DNA of 64,000 nt from positions 1-64,000 of the forward strand of contig NZ_JAERRL010000013.1 of NCBI RefSeq assembly GCF_016741785.1, read 5' to 3'. Positions 1 through 7,439 of the stretch are shown here, piece by piece. The DNA is from Streptomyces sp. 7-21. GTDB taxonomy: Bacteria > Actinomycetota > Actinomycetes > Streptomycetales > Streptomycetaceae. The notes under the pieces are model-generated. The model did not search any database and had not been told where the DNA came from. It saw nothing but the letters and a program-made list of their open reading frames with translations. Position numbers and translations under genes: made by a program. Each line of letters begins with the position of its first letter. The first letter of the stretch is position 1.

Positions 1-70
1 AGTGTCCACCTACCCGGGCCGGTTGGGCCGGAGGCCCTTCCCGCCTCGGCGGTGACGTAAACGTACTGGA

Positions 71-104
71 GCGGGGCGCCCGGATGCAAATCGAGGCGCC
101 CCGC
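71..104 (-). terminator. Stem-loop downstream of rnj, probable terminator
   Basis: A perfect 10-bp inverted repeat (GCGGGGCGCC at 71-80, GGCGCCCCGC at 95-104) with a 14-nt loop lies 15 bp past the RNase J stop codon. There is no T-tract, as is usual for terminators in high-GC actinobacteria. I see no gene in the rest of 1-118. Confidence 0.7.
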
Positions 105-118
105 CCCGCAGATGGGGC

Positions 119-1804
119 TCAGACGTCCACGACGACGGGCATGATCATGGGCCGCCTGCGGTACGTCTCAGAGACCCACCGGCCCACCGTCCGGCGCACC
201 AACTGCTGGAGCTGGTGCGGCTCTACGACGCCGTCCTGCGCTGACCGCGCCAGCACCTCTTCGATCTTGGGGATCACCTCGGCGAAGTCGGAGTCCTCGA
301 TGCCCGATCCGCGCGTGTGGATGCTCGGCCCGCTCACGATCTTGCCGGTGCTGCTGTCCACGACGACGAACACGGAGATGAACCCCTCGTCGCCCAGGAT
401 CCGCCGGTCCTTGAGGTTGGCTTCGGTGACGCCGCCCACGGACAGGCCATCGACGTAGACGTACCCGGCCTGGACCTTGCCCGCGATCTTCGCCTTGCCG
501 TCGATGAGATCGACGGCGACGCCGTCCTCCGCGATCACGATCCGCTCCGCCGGCACACCGGTCATCGCGGCGAGTTCGGCGTTGGCACGCAGGTGACGCC
601 ACTCACCGTGCACCGGCATCAGGTTCTTCGGCTGGCAGATGTTGTAGAAGTACAGCAGTTCCCCGGCGGAGGCGTGGCCGGAGACGTGGACATTGGCGTT
701 GCCCTTGTGGACCACGTTGGCGCCCCACCGCGTCAGCCCGTTGATCACGCGGTAGACGGCGTTCTCGTTCCCCGGGATGAGAGAGGAGGCCAGGATGACC
801 GTGTCCCCCTCGACGATCCGGATCTGGTGGTCCCGGTTGGCCATCCGCGACAGCGCCGCCATCGGCTCGCCCTGCGACCCGGTGCAGACCAGGACGACCT
901 CGTTGTCCGGCAGGTCGTCCAGGCTCTTGAGGTCGATGAGCGTGCCCGCCGGGACCCGCAGGTAGCCCAGGTCCCGGGCGATGCCCATGTTGCGGACCAT
1001 CGAGCGGCCGACGAAGGCCACCTTCCTGCCGTGTTCCTGCGCGGCGTCCACGATCTGCTGGATGCGGTGGACGTGGCTGGCGAAACTGGCGACGATGATC
1101 CGCTTCTCGGCCTTGGCGAAGACCTGGCCCAGCACGCCGGAAATCTGGCGTTCCGGCGCGACGAACCCGGGGACCTCGGCGTTGGTCGAGTCGCTCAGCA
1201 GCAGGTCGATGCCCTCTTCGCCCAGCCGGGCGAAGGCGCGCAGGTCCGTGAGGCGGCCGTCAAGCGGCAGCTGGTCCATCTTGAAGTCGCCGGTGTGCAC
1301 CACCATGCCCGCGGGAGTGCGGATGGCGACCGCCAGGGCGTCCGGGATGGAGTGGTTGACCGCGATGAACTCGCAGTCGAAGGGGCCGATCCGCTCCCGG
1401 TGGCCCTCGCTCACCTGGAGCGTGTACGGGCGGATACCGTGCTCCTGGAGCTTGGCCTCGATCAGCGCGAGGGTGAGCTTGGAGCCGATGAGGGGGATGT
1501 CGGGGTGCTCGCGGAGCAGGTACGGCACGCCGCCGATGTGGTCCTCGTGCCCGTGCGTCAGCACGATGCCGTCGATGTCGTCCAGGCGGTTCCTGATCGT
1601 GGTGAAGTCCGGGAGGATCAGGTCGATGCCAGGCTGTTCCTCCTCGGGGAAGAGCACGCCGCAGTCGACGATAAGCAGCCGCCCGCCGAATTCGATGACG
1701 GTCATGTTCCGGCCGATCTCGCCGAGGCCGCCCAGCGGGGTGACCCGCAGCGCTCCTTCAGGCAGCTTCGGGGGCGGGCCCAGTTCTGGGTGAGGATGAC
1801 TCAA
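119..1804 (-). CDS. rnj: Ribonuclease J
   Basis: RNase J is a metallo-beta-lactamase/beta-CASP ribonuclease with endonuclease and 5'-3' exonuclease activity in mRNA decay and rRNA maturation. The zinc-binding motif HGHEDH is at residues 84-89, after the N-terminal strand GGLGEIGRN typical of the family, and 561 aa is the normal length. The start is TTG: SHPHPELGP follows it, and AGGAGA stands 5-6 nt upstream. It lies downstream of dapA on the same strand, as in other streptomycetes. The 5' leader holds a 12-bp stem ending about 3 nt before the Shine-Dalgarno sequence, which could affect its translation or processing. Family identity is very secure. Confidence 0.97.
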   Translation of the reverse strand: MSHPHPELGPPPKLPEGALRVTPLGGLGEIGRNMTVIEFGGRLLIVDCGVLFPEEEQPGIDLILPDFTTIRNRLDDIDGIVLTHGHEDHIGGVPYLLREHPDIPLIGSKLTLALIEAKLQEHGIRPYTLQVSEGHRERIGPFDCEFIAVNHSIPDALAVAIRTPAGMVVHTGDFKMDQLPLDGRLTDLRAFARLGEEGIDLLLSDSTNAEVPGFVAPERQISGVLGQVFAKAEKRIIVASFASHVHRIQQIVDAAQEHGRKVAFVGRSMVRNMGIARDLGYLRVPAGTLIDLKSLDDLPDNEVVLVCTGSQGEPMAALSRMANRDHQIRIVEGDTVILASSLIPGNENAVYRVINGLTRWGANVVHKGNANVHVSGHASAGELLYFYNICQPKNLMPVHGEWRHLRANAELAAMTGVPAERIVIAEDGVAVDLIDGKAKIAGKVQAGYVYVDGLSVGGVTEANLKDRRILGDEGFISVFVVVDSSTGKIVSGPSIHTRGSGIEDSDFAEVIPKIEEVLARSAQDGVVEPHQLQQLVRRTVGRWVSETYRRRPMIMPVVVDV

Positions 1805-1818
1805 GAGACTCTCCTGAC

Positions 1819-1860
1819 CACGCGCGCCACCTGCCCGTGGCCGGGCGCGTGGCGCGCGTG
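1819..1860 (-). promoter_or_regulatory. Strong stem-loop in the rnj leader
   Basis: A perfect 12-bp inverted repeat (CACGCGCGCCAC at 1819-1830, GTGGCGCGCGTG at 1849-1860) with an 18-nt loop. On the minus strand it is the last structure before the rnj ribosome binding site at 1811-1816. It could be a late dapA terminator (the dapA stop is 88 bp away), or a processing or autoregulatory element of rnj. The sequence alone does not decide. Confidence 0.6.
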
Positions 1861-1889
1861 ACTGTATGCGAAGTGTCGGTATTCAGTTA

Positions 1890-1908
1890 TCACCGTCCGC
1901 AACGGTGA
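1890..1908 (-). terminator. Short hairpin after dapA, possible terminator
   Basis: TCACCGT (1890-1896) and ACGGTGA (1902-1908) form a 7-bp stem with a 5-nt loop 40 bp past the dapA stop. On the minus strand it is followed by the AT-richer TAACTGAATA. It could end the dapA transcript or attenuate read-through into rnj. Confidence 0.4.
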
Positions 1909-1948
1909 CGTCGGGGTCGGGCGTCCGGCGGCCTCACCCGCGGCGGGG

Positions 1949-2848
1949 TCACACCTGGACCCCGCCGATGGACAGGTCCTGCCGCAGCTGCGCGGTCTCC
2001 TCCTCGGTAAGACCGACGAGGGGCAGCCGCAGCGGGCCGCCGGGCAGTCCCTGGAAGCCGAGTGCGGCCTTCGAGGTGATCACGCCCTGGGTGCGGAACA
2101 TGCCGGTGAAGACCGGCAGAAGCTTCTGGTGGATCTCTGTGGCCTTGGCGACGTCACCGCCCGTGTACGCCTCCAGCATCGCGCGCAGCTCGGGCGTGGC
2201 GACGTGGCCGACGACGGAGACGAAACCGACCGCGCCGACAGACAGCAGCGGCAGGTTGAGCATGTCGTCACCGGAGTACCAGGCCAGGCCCGTCGTGGCG
2301 ATAGCCCAGCTGGCGCGGCCGAGGTCGCCCTTGGCGTCCTTGTTGGCCACGATGCGCGGGTGCTCGGCCAGCCGCACCATCGTTTCGGTGGTGATCGGAA
2401 CGCCGCTGCGGCCGGGGATGTCGTACAGCATCACCGGCAGGCCGGTGGCGTCGGCCACCGTCGTGAAGTGCTGGTAAAGGCCCTCCTGCGGGGGCTTGTT
2501 GTAGTACGGGGTGACGACGAGCAGCCCGTGGGCACCGGCCCGCTCGGCGGCGCGCGCCAGCTCGACGGTGTGGCGCGTGTCGTTGGTCCCGACCCCGGCC
2601 AGCACGTGCGCGCGGTCTCCGACGGCCTCGACGACGGCCTCGATGAGCTGGGTTTTCTCCGCATCGCTGGTCGTGGGGGACTCGCCGGTGGTGCCGTTGA
2701 CGACCAGGCCGTCGTTACCTGCGTCCACCAGGTGCGCCGCCAGCCGCTGGGCGCCGTCGATGTCGAGCGAGCCGTCCGCCGTGAACGGCGTCACCATGGC
2801 GGTCAGCATCCGCCCGAAGGGGGTCTGCGGTGTGGAGGTCGGAGCCAT
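1949..2848 (-). CDS. dapA: 4-Hydroxy-tetrahydrodipicolinate synthase
   Basis: DapA condenses pyruvate with aspartate semialdehyde in the first committed step to diaminopimelate and lysine. The protein is a TIM barrel of 299 aa, normal for the family. Visible active-site elements are NGTTGE near residue 51, Tyr142 in LYDIPGR, Arg147, and the Schiff-base Lys170 in ANKDAKGD. I chose the ATG at 2848 (MAPTSTPQTP) because the family begins here; a longer in-frame extension to 2917 has no family support. The second pathway gene, dapB, lies 2.4 kb upstream on the same strand. Confidence 0.95.
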   Translation of the reverse strand: MAPTSTPQTPFGRMLTAMVTPFTADGSLDIDGAQRLAAHLVDAGNDGLVVNGTTGESPTTSDAEKTQLIEAVVEAVGDRAHVLAGVGTNDTRHTVELARAAERAGAHGLLVVTPYYNKPPQEGLYQHFTTVADATGLPVMLYDIPGRSGVPITTETMVRLAEHPRIVANKDAKGDLGRASWAIATTGLAWYSGDDMLNLPLLSVGAVGFVSVVGHVATPELRAMLEAYTGGDVAKATEIHQKLLPVFTGMFRTQGVITSKAALGFQGLPGGPLRLPLVGLTEEETAQLRQDLSIGGVQV

Positions 2849-3026
2849 GGCATCCACGCTACTCGCAGCTGTGCTGCCCGCGCTCCCTCGGGGCGCGGGA
2901 GTAAGGGAGCCCGGCACCGCCTGCTCGGGGGTTCAGGCAGCGCCGGGTCCGTTCCGTCACCTTAGATGACTGTCGCGAAAGTGTGCAATACGGACACTTC
3001 GCCCGGGCGATGAGGCGGGACCGGGA

Positions 3027-3749
3027 CTACGGCGCCACACGCCCGTTCGCGTTGAAGGCGGCATGCGTCAGCGGCATGAGCCGGGCCCACTCCTCCTCCA
3101 TCCGCTCGCCGATCATCTCGATCTCGCGCTGCGGGAACGACGGGACCGCCGCCTGCTCGTGGCGGGTGCGCAGGCCGAGGAAGTGCATCAGGGAGCGGGC
3201 GTTGCACGTGGCGTACATCGAGGAGAACAGGCCGACCGGCAGCGCCGCCCTGGCAACCTCGCGGGCGACCCCCGCGCGGAGCATCTCCTGGTACGCCGCG
3301 TAGGACTGCCGGTAGCTGTCCTCCAGCACCTTGCCGACCAGCTCGTGCTGCTCGGGCGTGCCGTCGACGAACTCGTACTTGCCGGGGCGGCCCCGCTGCG
3401 CCAGCTTCCGGTCCTTGCCGGGCACGTAGAACACGGGGCGCAGCTCCCGGTAACGGCCGCTCTCTTCGTTGTACGACCAGCCGACGCGGTGGCGGTGGAA
3501 CTCCCGGAAGACGAAGATCGGCGCGCTGATGAAGAAGGTCATCGAGTTGTGCTCGAACGGGCTGCCATGCCGGTCGCGCATCAGGAAGTTGATCAGCCCC
3601 TTGGAGCGCTCCGGGTCCTTGCTGATCTCCTCCAGGGACTTCTCCCCCGCCGTCGAGACCCTCGCTGCCCAGAGCACGTCCGTGTCGGAGGCGCTGTGCT
3701 TGACGAGCTCGACGGTCACGTCGCTGCGGAAGCTGGGCGTGTCAGTCAC
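3027..3749 (-). CDS. thyX: Flavin-dependent thymidylate synthase ThyX
   Basis: ThyX makes dTMP from dUMP using FAD, NADPH and methylenetetrahydrofolate. The 240-aa protein begins at GTG 3749 (TDTPSFRSD follows), with AAGGGG a few bases upstream; the longer frame to 3833 is not family-like. The ThyX signature is present at residues 86-100 as RHRVGWSYNEESGRY. The spacing from RHR to the conserved serine (Ser97) is eight residues rather than the textbook seven. Between dapA and dapB, its place matches other Streptomyces chromosomes. TAGGGT on the minus strand about 40 nt upstream of the start is a possible -10 box, but I see no matching -35. Confidence 0.95.
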   Translation of the reverse strand: MTDTPSFRSDVTVELVKHSASDTDVLWAARVSTAGEKSLEEISKDPERSKGLINFLMRDRHGSPFEHNSMTFFISAPIFVFREFHRHRVGWSYNEESGRYRELRPVFYVPGKDRKLAQRGRPGKYEFVDGTPEQHELVGKVLEDSYRQSYAAYQEMLRAGVAREVARAALPVGLFSSMYATCNARSLMHFLGLRTRHEQAAVPSFPQREIEMIGERMEEEWARLMPLTHAAFNANGRVAP

Positions 3750-3888
3750 CTGGTTCCCCTTCAGGCACGTGGCGGGTGAAAGCGGGACCCACCCTATGAG
3801 CCGCCGCTGACAGTGGCGGCCGGCGGCGGGCAAACCGGTCGTTGCCGACGGGAGTCGGATTCTTCAGGTGATAGTTTTGTTAGAGGGC

Positions 3889-3911
3889 TGTTCAGGGGAT
3901 TGTTCAGGGGA
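3889..3911 (+). repeat. 11-bp direct repeat upstream of a small membrane protein
   Basis: TGTTCAGGGGA occurs at 3889-3899 and again at 3901-3911, one base apart, and is followed by a partial third unit (CAGGGGA). The pair lies 22-44 bp before the ATG at 3933. The 12-bp period puts the copies roughly one helical turn apart, so a tandem regulator site is possible; simple slippage is the alternative. Confidence 0.6.
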
Positions 3912-3932
3912 CAGGGGAGGGAGCGCACCGCG

Positions 3933-4130
3933 ATGGACGAGCGGGACCGTTTCGCAAGCGACGTGATACCGCCGCGGACACGGCTGACGCCCGGCCGCGT
4001 GCTGGGCAACGCGCTGCTCGCGCTGGTGGTGATCTCCGGGCTTGTCGGCGCCCTGATTCTGGCCGGACCCGCGCTTGACGCCGAGAACCATCCGCGCCCG
4101 GAGGGCCCTGAGGCAGCCGAGAACCGCTGA
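3933..4130 (+). CDS. Small single-pass membrane protein, unknown function
   Basis: A 65-aa protein starting MDERDRFASD, with a purine-rich stretch (AGGGGAGGGAG) about 8 nt before the ATG. One hydrophobic segment spans about residues 27-47 (LGNALLALVVISGLVGALIL), followed by a short acidic and proline-rich tail. I recognise no domain. It diverges from thyX and precedes the PH-domain membrane protein by 82 bp, so the two may be co-transcribed. Confidence 0.65.
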   Translation: MDERDRFASDVIPPRTRLTPGRVLGNALLALVVISGLVGALILAGPALDAENHPRPEGPEAAENR

Positions 4131-4212
4131 ACGCGGTAGCCTCACCGATCACAGCGCCGCGCGCCTCGGCCGAGGCCGCCCCGCCGCACTGTGAGACGAC
4201 TGAGGACCAGCC

Positions 4213-4788
4213 GTGCCCCTTGCCTTTCTCGCGGGTGACCAGGACGCCAGCTCCGTCGAACTGGAGTCCGCCTCCGCCCAGCTCGCCAGGGAAGCCTGGC
4301 GCCGCCCCTACCGGCCGGGCCCCTGGCGCGTCGCCGCCGCTGCGGTGACGCTGCTGATGGCCGCCTACGTGCTGATCTCCGCCGCCATCATCGCCGTGGC
4401 GGGCGCGCCCTCCGGCGCGGCCGCCACGCTGAGCGTGGGGGTGCTGGCCATCGCCTTCGCGCTGCGCCTGCTGCGCATGGGCATCTGGGTCAGCTCACGG
4501 GGCCTGCGCCGGGTCGGGCTGCTGACCACGCAGACGCTGCGCTGGCGGGAAATCGCGCGCGTCCACACGGTGCAGCAGCCGGTGAAGTGGCTCGGCACGC
4601 CGCGCACCGTCCAGGGACAGGCCGTGGAGATCGAACGGCGGCACGGCGAGCCGCTGCGGCCGCTGGTCACCGACCACAACGCGGACTTCCTGGCGCGGCC
4701 CGCGGCCTTCGACCGGGCCGCCGACGTGCTGGAGGCGTGGGCCGAGGAGAACCAGACCGCTCCGGGACACGCGGCCGGGCACCTCTAG
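4213..4788 (+). CDS. Membrane protein with bacterial PH-like domain
   Basis: A 191-aa protein with a GTG start (PLAFLAGDQD follows). Two hydrophobic segments lie at about residues 40-62 and 67-85. They are followed by a beta-rich stretch (GIWVSSRGLRRVGLLTTQTLRWREI) that resembles the small actinobacterial PH-domain family: a W-R-E-I turn, then a helix near the C-terminus. The biological role of this family is unknown; membrane-anchored presentation of the PH domain is an inference. Its 3' end overlaps the convergent downstream gene by 4 bp. Confidence 0.8.
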   Translation: MPLAFLAGDQDASSVELESASAQLAREAWRRPYRPGPWRVAAAAVTLLMAAYVLISAAIIAVAGAPSGAAATLSVGVLAIAFALRLLRMGIWVSSRGLRRVGLLTTQTLRWREIARVHTVQQPVKWLGTPRTVQGQAVEIERRHGEPLRPLVTDHNADFLARPAAFDRAADVLEAWAEENQTAPGHAAGHL

Positions 4789-5240
4789 CGCGCCGGGCGT
4801 GCGCCGGCCCGGTGCAGGCTGATGGCGTGCTGCATCGCCTTGCGGGCGCGCGGGGTGTCACGGGCGTCGTAGTACGCCAGCGCCAGCCGGAACCAGTTGC
4901 GCCAGTCGTCCGGCGCCGCCTCCGTCTCCGCGCGGCGGCGGGCGAACAGGGCGTCGGCGGCGTCCCGGTCCACGCGCCCGCTGGGGGTGCGGGGCAGGTC
5001 GTCCTCCGGCAGGCCGCCCTCCGCCTCCAGCTCGCGGGCGAGCCGGTGCGCCGCCCGCACGAAGCGGGTGCTGCGCCACAGGAACCACGCCCCGAGCAGC
5101 GGCAGGACCAGCACGGCCATGCCGAAGGACACCGTCACCCAGGAGCCCTGGGCGATCAGCACCACGCCCCGGTGCCCGGCGAGCCCGAGGTAGACCAGCA
5201 GCGCCAGCGACAGCAGCGCGTACCCGGTCCTGCCGCCCAC
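4785..5240 (-). CDS. Two-TM membrane protein with TPR-like tail
   Basis: A 151-aa protein with two N-terminal membrane helices (about residues 6-28 and 36-54). The helical C-terminal half (WRNWFRLALAYYDARDTPRARKAM) has the pattern of a single tetratricopeptide repeat. The start is GTG at 5240, only 3 bp after the dapB stop, with no clear Shine-Dalgarno sequence, so translation is probably coupled to dapB. Function is unknown; a scaffold role is only a guess from the TPR-like segment. Confidence 0.75.
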   Translation of the reverse strand: MGGRTGYALLSLALLVYLGLAGHRGVVLIAQGSWVTVSFGMAVLVLPLLGAWFLWRSTRFVRAAHRLARELEAEGGLPEDDLPRTPSGRVDRDAADALFARRRAETEAAPDDWRNWFRLALAYYDARDTPRARKAMQHAISLHRAGARPAR

Positions 5241-5243
5241 AGC

Positions 5244-5999
5244 TCAGCCGTCCAGACCGAGGAAGTGCTCAAGACCGAACGTCAGCCCCGGCGTGCGGGG
5301 CACGCGGCGCACGCCGAGCAGCACGCCCGGCATGAACGAGGCCCGGTTCATGGAGTCGTGCCGGATGGTGAGGGTCTCGCCCTCCCCGCCGAAGATGACC
5401 TCCTGGTGGGCGACCAGGCCGCGCAGCCGCACCGCGTGGACCGGCACCCCGGAGACGTCGGCGCCCCGCGCCCCCTCCAGCGCGCTCGTGGTGGCGTCAG
5501 GCTGCGGGCCCAGCCCGGCCTCCTGGCGGGCCCGGGCCAGCAGCTCCGCGGTGCGCACGGCCGTGCCGCTGGGGGCGTCCGCCTTGTTCGGGTGGTGCAG
5601 CTCGACGATCTCGGCCGACTCGAAGAAGCGCGCCGCCTGCTGGGCGAAGCGCATCGCCAGGATGGCGCCGATGCCGAAGTTGGGGGCGATCAGCACGCCC
5701 GTGTCCGGCGAGGCGGACAGCCAGCCGCGCACCTCGGCCAGCCGCTCCTCGGTCCAGCCGGTGGTGCCCACGACGGCGTGGATGCCGTGGCGCACGCAGA
5801 ACTCCAGATTGCCCATCACGGCGTCGGGGTGCGTCAGCTCGACGGCCACCTCGGCGCCGGAGGACACCAGCGTCTGGAGGTCGTCGCCGCGGCCGAGCGC
5901 CGCGACCAGCTCCATGTCCTCGGCGGCGGTCACGGCCCGGACGGCCTCGGATCCCATGCGCCCGCGGGCGCCGATGACGGCCACGCGCAGCCTTGTCAC
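5244..5999 (-). CDS. dapB: 4-Hydroxy-tetrahydrodipicolinate reductase
   Basis: DapB reduces the DapA product with NAD(P)H. The dinucleotide-binding loop GARGRMG is at residues 10-16, and the catalytic block ELHHPNKADAPSGTA is at 133-147, with the paired histidines 135/136 and Lys139. The length of 251 aa is that of the actinobacterial form. The start is GTG with AAGGGAG seven bases upstream. It sits between an M16 peptidase gene and the TPR-like membrane protein gene. Confidence 0.96.
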   Translation of the reverse strand: MTRLRVAVIGARGRMGSEAVRAVTAAEDMELVAALGRGDDLQTLVSSGAEVAVELTHPDAVMGNLEFCVRHGIHAVVGTTGWTEERLAEVRGWLSASPDTGVLIAPNFGIGAILAMRFAQQAARFFESAEIVELHHPNKADAPSGTAVRTAELLARARQEAGLGPQPDATTSALEGARGADVSGVPVHAVRLRGLVAHQEVIFGGEGETLTIRHDSMNRASFMPGVLLGVRRVPRTPGLTFGLEHFLGLDG

Positions 6000-6032
6000 G
6001 GGGGTACTCCCTTACGTCAGTGGGTCGGTGCG

Positions 6033-7439
6033 TCAGGCGGCGGACTCGGACAGGCGCGCGGCCTGCCGCTCGGTCAGCGGCCCGATCACGGACAGGGCGG
6101 GCCGCTGGCCCAGCACGTCGGCGGCCACCCGCCGGACGTCGTCGGGCGTGACGGCAGCGATCTTCTCCAGCATGCCGTCTACCGACAGCTGCTCGCCCCA
6201 GCACAGCTCGCTCTTGCCGAGGCGGTGCATGAGGGAGCCGGTGTCCTCCAGGCCCAGCACGGTGGAGCCGGAGAGCTGGCCGATGGCGCGGCGCGTCTCC
6301 TCCTCGGTGAGGCCGTTCGCGGCCACCTCGGCGAGCTGGTCACGGCAGATCGCCAGCACCTCGTTCAGGCGGTCGGGGCGGCAGCCCGCGTACACGCCCG
6401 CGATGCCGCAGTCGGCGTAGCCGGAGGTGTACGTGTAGACGTTGTACGCCAGCCCGCGCTTCTCCCGGATCTCCTGGAACAGCCGGGAGCTCATGCCACC
6501 GCCCAGGGCGGTGGAGAGCACGCCGAGCGCCCAGCGCCGCTCGTCATGGCGCGAGACGCCGGGCATGCCGAGGACCAGGTGGGTCTGCTCCGTGCGGCGG
6601 CGCAGCACCTCGACGCGGCCCGCGGCGCGGATCGCCCGCGTGCCGCCGCGCGGCGGCACTGGCTCGGCGCCGCCGTCCCGGGGCAGCGCCCCCGCGCGGT
6701 CGAACGCCTCTTTGACCAGCCGGACGACCGTGTCGTGCTCGAGGCTGCCCGCGGCCGTGACCACCAGCCGGTCCGGCTGGTAGTGGCGCCGGTAGAAGCG
6801 GGCGATGCGGTCACGGGTCAGGCCGTTGACCGTCTCCGCGGTGCCCAGCACCGGCCGTCCGAGCGGACTGTCACCGAGGAGGGTGTGCGCGAAGAGGTCG
6901 TGCACCCGGTCGCTGGGGTCGTCCTCGGTCATGGCGATCTCTTCGAGGATGACGTCACGCTCGGCCTCGACCTCCTCCGGCGCGATGACCGAGCTGGTCA
7001 GCATGTCGGAGACGACGTCGATGGCCAGCGGCAGGTCGGCGTCAAGGACCCGCGCGTAGTAGCAGGTGAACTCCTTCGTGGTGAAGGCGTTCATCTCCCC
7101 GCCGACGGCGTCGATGGCGGCGGAGATGTCGAGGGCGGACCGGCGCCGGGTGCCCTTGAACAGCAGGTGCTCCAGGTAGTGGGTGGCGCCGTTGAGCGCG
7201 GGCGTCTCGTCACGGGAGCCGACCCGGGCCCAGATGCCGAACGACACGGACCGCACCGTGGGCACGGACTCGGTGACCACGCGCAGGCCCCCGGGCAGCA
7301 CGGTCTTGCGGACGGTGCCGGCGCCGTTCTCGCCCTTCCGGAGGGTGCGGGTGGCCGCGGACATGCGGGAGGACGGGGAGGGCGCGGCCCGCCGCGCCGG
7401 GAGGGCGAGGCGGGCCGTGCCGCGGTGCGCGCGCGTCAC
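6033..7439 (-). CDS. M16-family zinc metallopeptidase
   Basis: An inverzincin-type peptidase related to the mitochondrial processing peptidase subunits. The inverted zinc motif HYLEH is at residues 87-91, and a third ligand is expected near Glu167 in AERDVILEEI. The protein has 468 aa in two homologous halves, as usual for stand-alone bacterial members. Its GTG start overlaps the pnp stop (GTGA), which indicates translational coupling. An alternative ATG at 7364 has no Shine-Dalgarno sequence. Natural substrates of the bacterial enzymes next to pnp are not established. Confidence 0.93.
   Translation of the reverse strand: MTRAHRGTARLALPARRAAPSPSSRMSAATRTLRKGENGAGTVRKTVLPGGLRVVTESVPTVRSVSFGIWARVGSRDETPALNGATHYLEHLLFKGTRRRSALDISAAIDAVGGEMNAFTTKEFTCYYARVLDADLPLAIDVVSDMLTSSVIAPEEVEAERDVILEEIAMTEDDPSDRVHDLFAHTLLGDSPLGRPVLGTAETVNGLTRDRIARFYRRHYQPDRLVVTAAGSLEHDTVVRLVKEAFDRAGALPRDGGAEPVPPRGGTRAIRAAGRVEVLRRRTEQTHLVLGMPGVSRHDERRWALGVLSTALGGGMSSRLFQEIREKRGLAYNVYTYTSGYADCGIAGVYAGCRPDRLNEVLAICRDQLAEVAANGLTEEETRRAIGQLSGSTVLGLEDTGSLMHRLGKSELCWGEQLSVDGMLEKIAAVTPDDVRRVAADVLGQRPALSVIGPLTERQAARLSESAA

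Noticed and set aside
317..1861. Plus-strand open frame opposite rnj
   Set aside because: It mirrors the RNase J gene; no start signal or domain supports it.
2877..2899. Hairpin CCCGCGC/GCGCGGG upstream of dapA as a riboswitch or terminator
   Set aside because: A 7-bp stem with a 9-nt loop in GC-rich DNA is common by chance, and it is 128 bp beyond the thyX stop; no lysine riboswitch features were seen.
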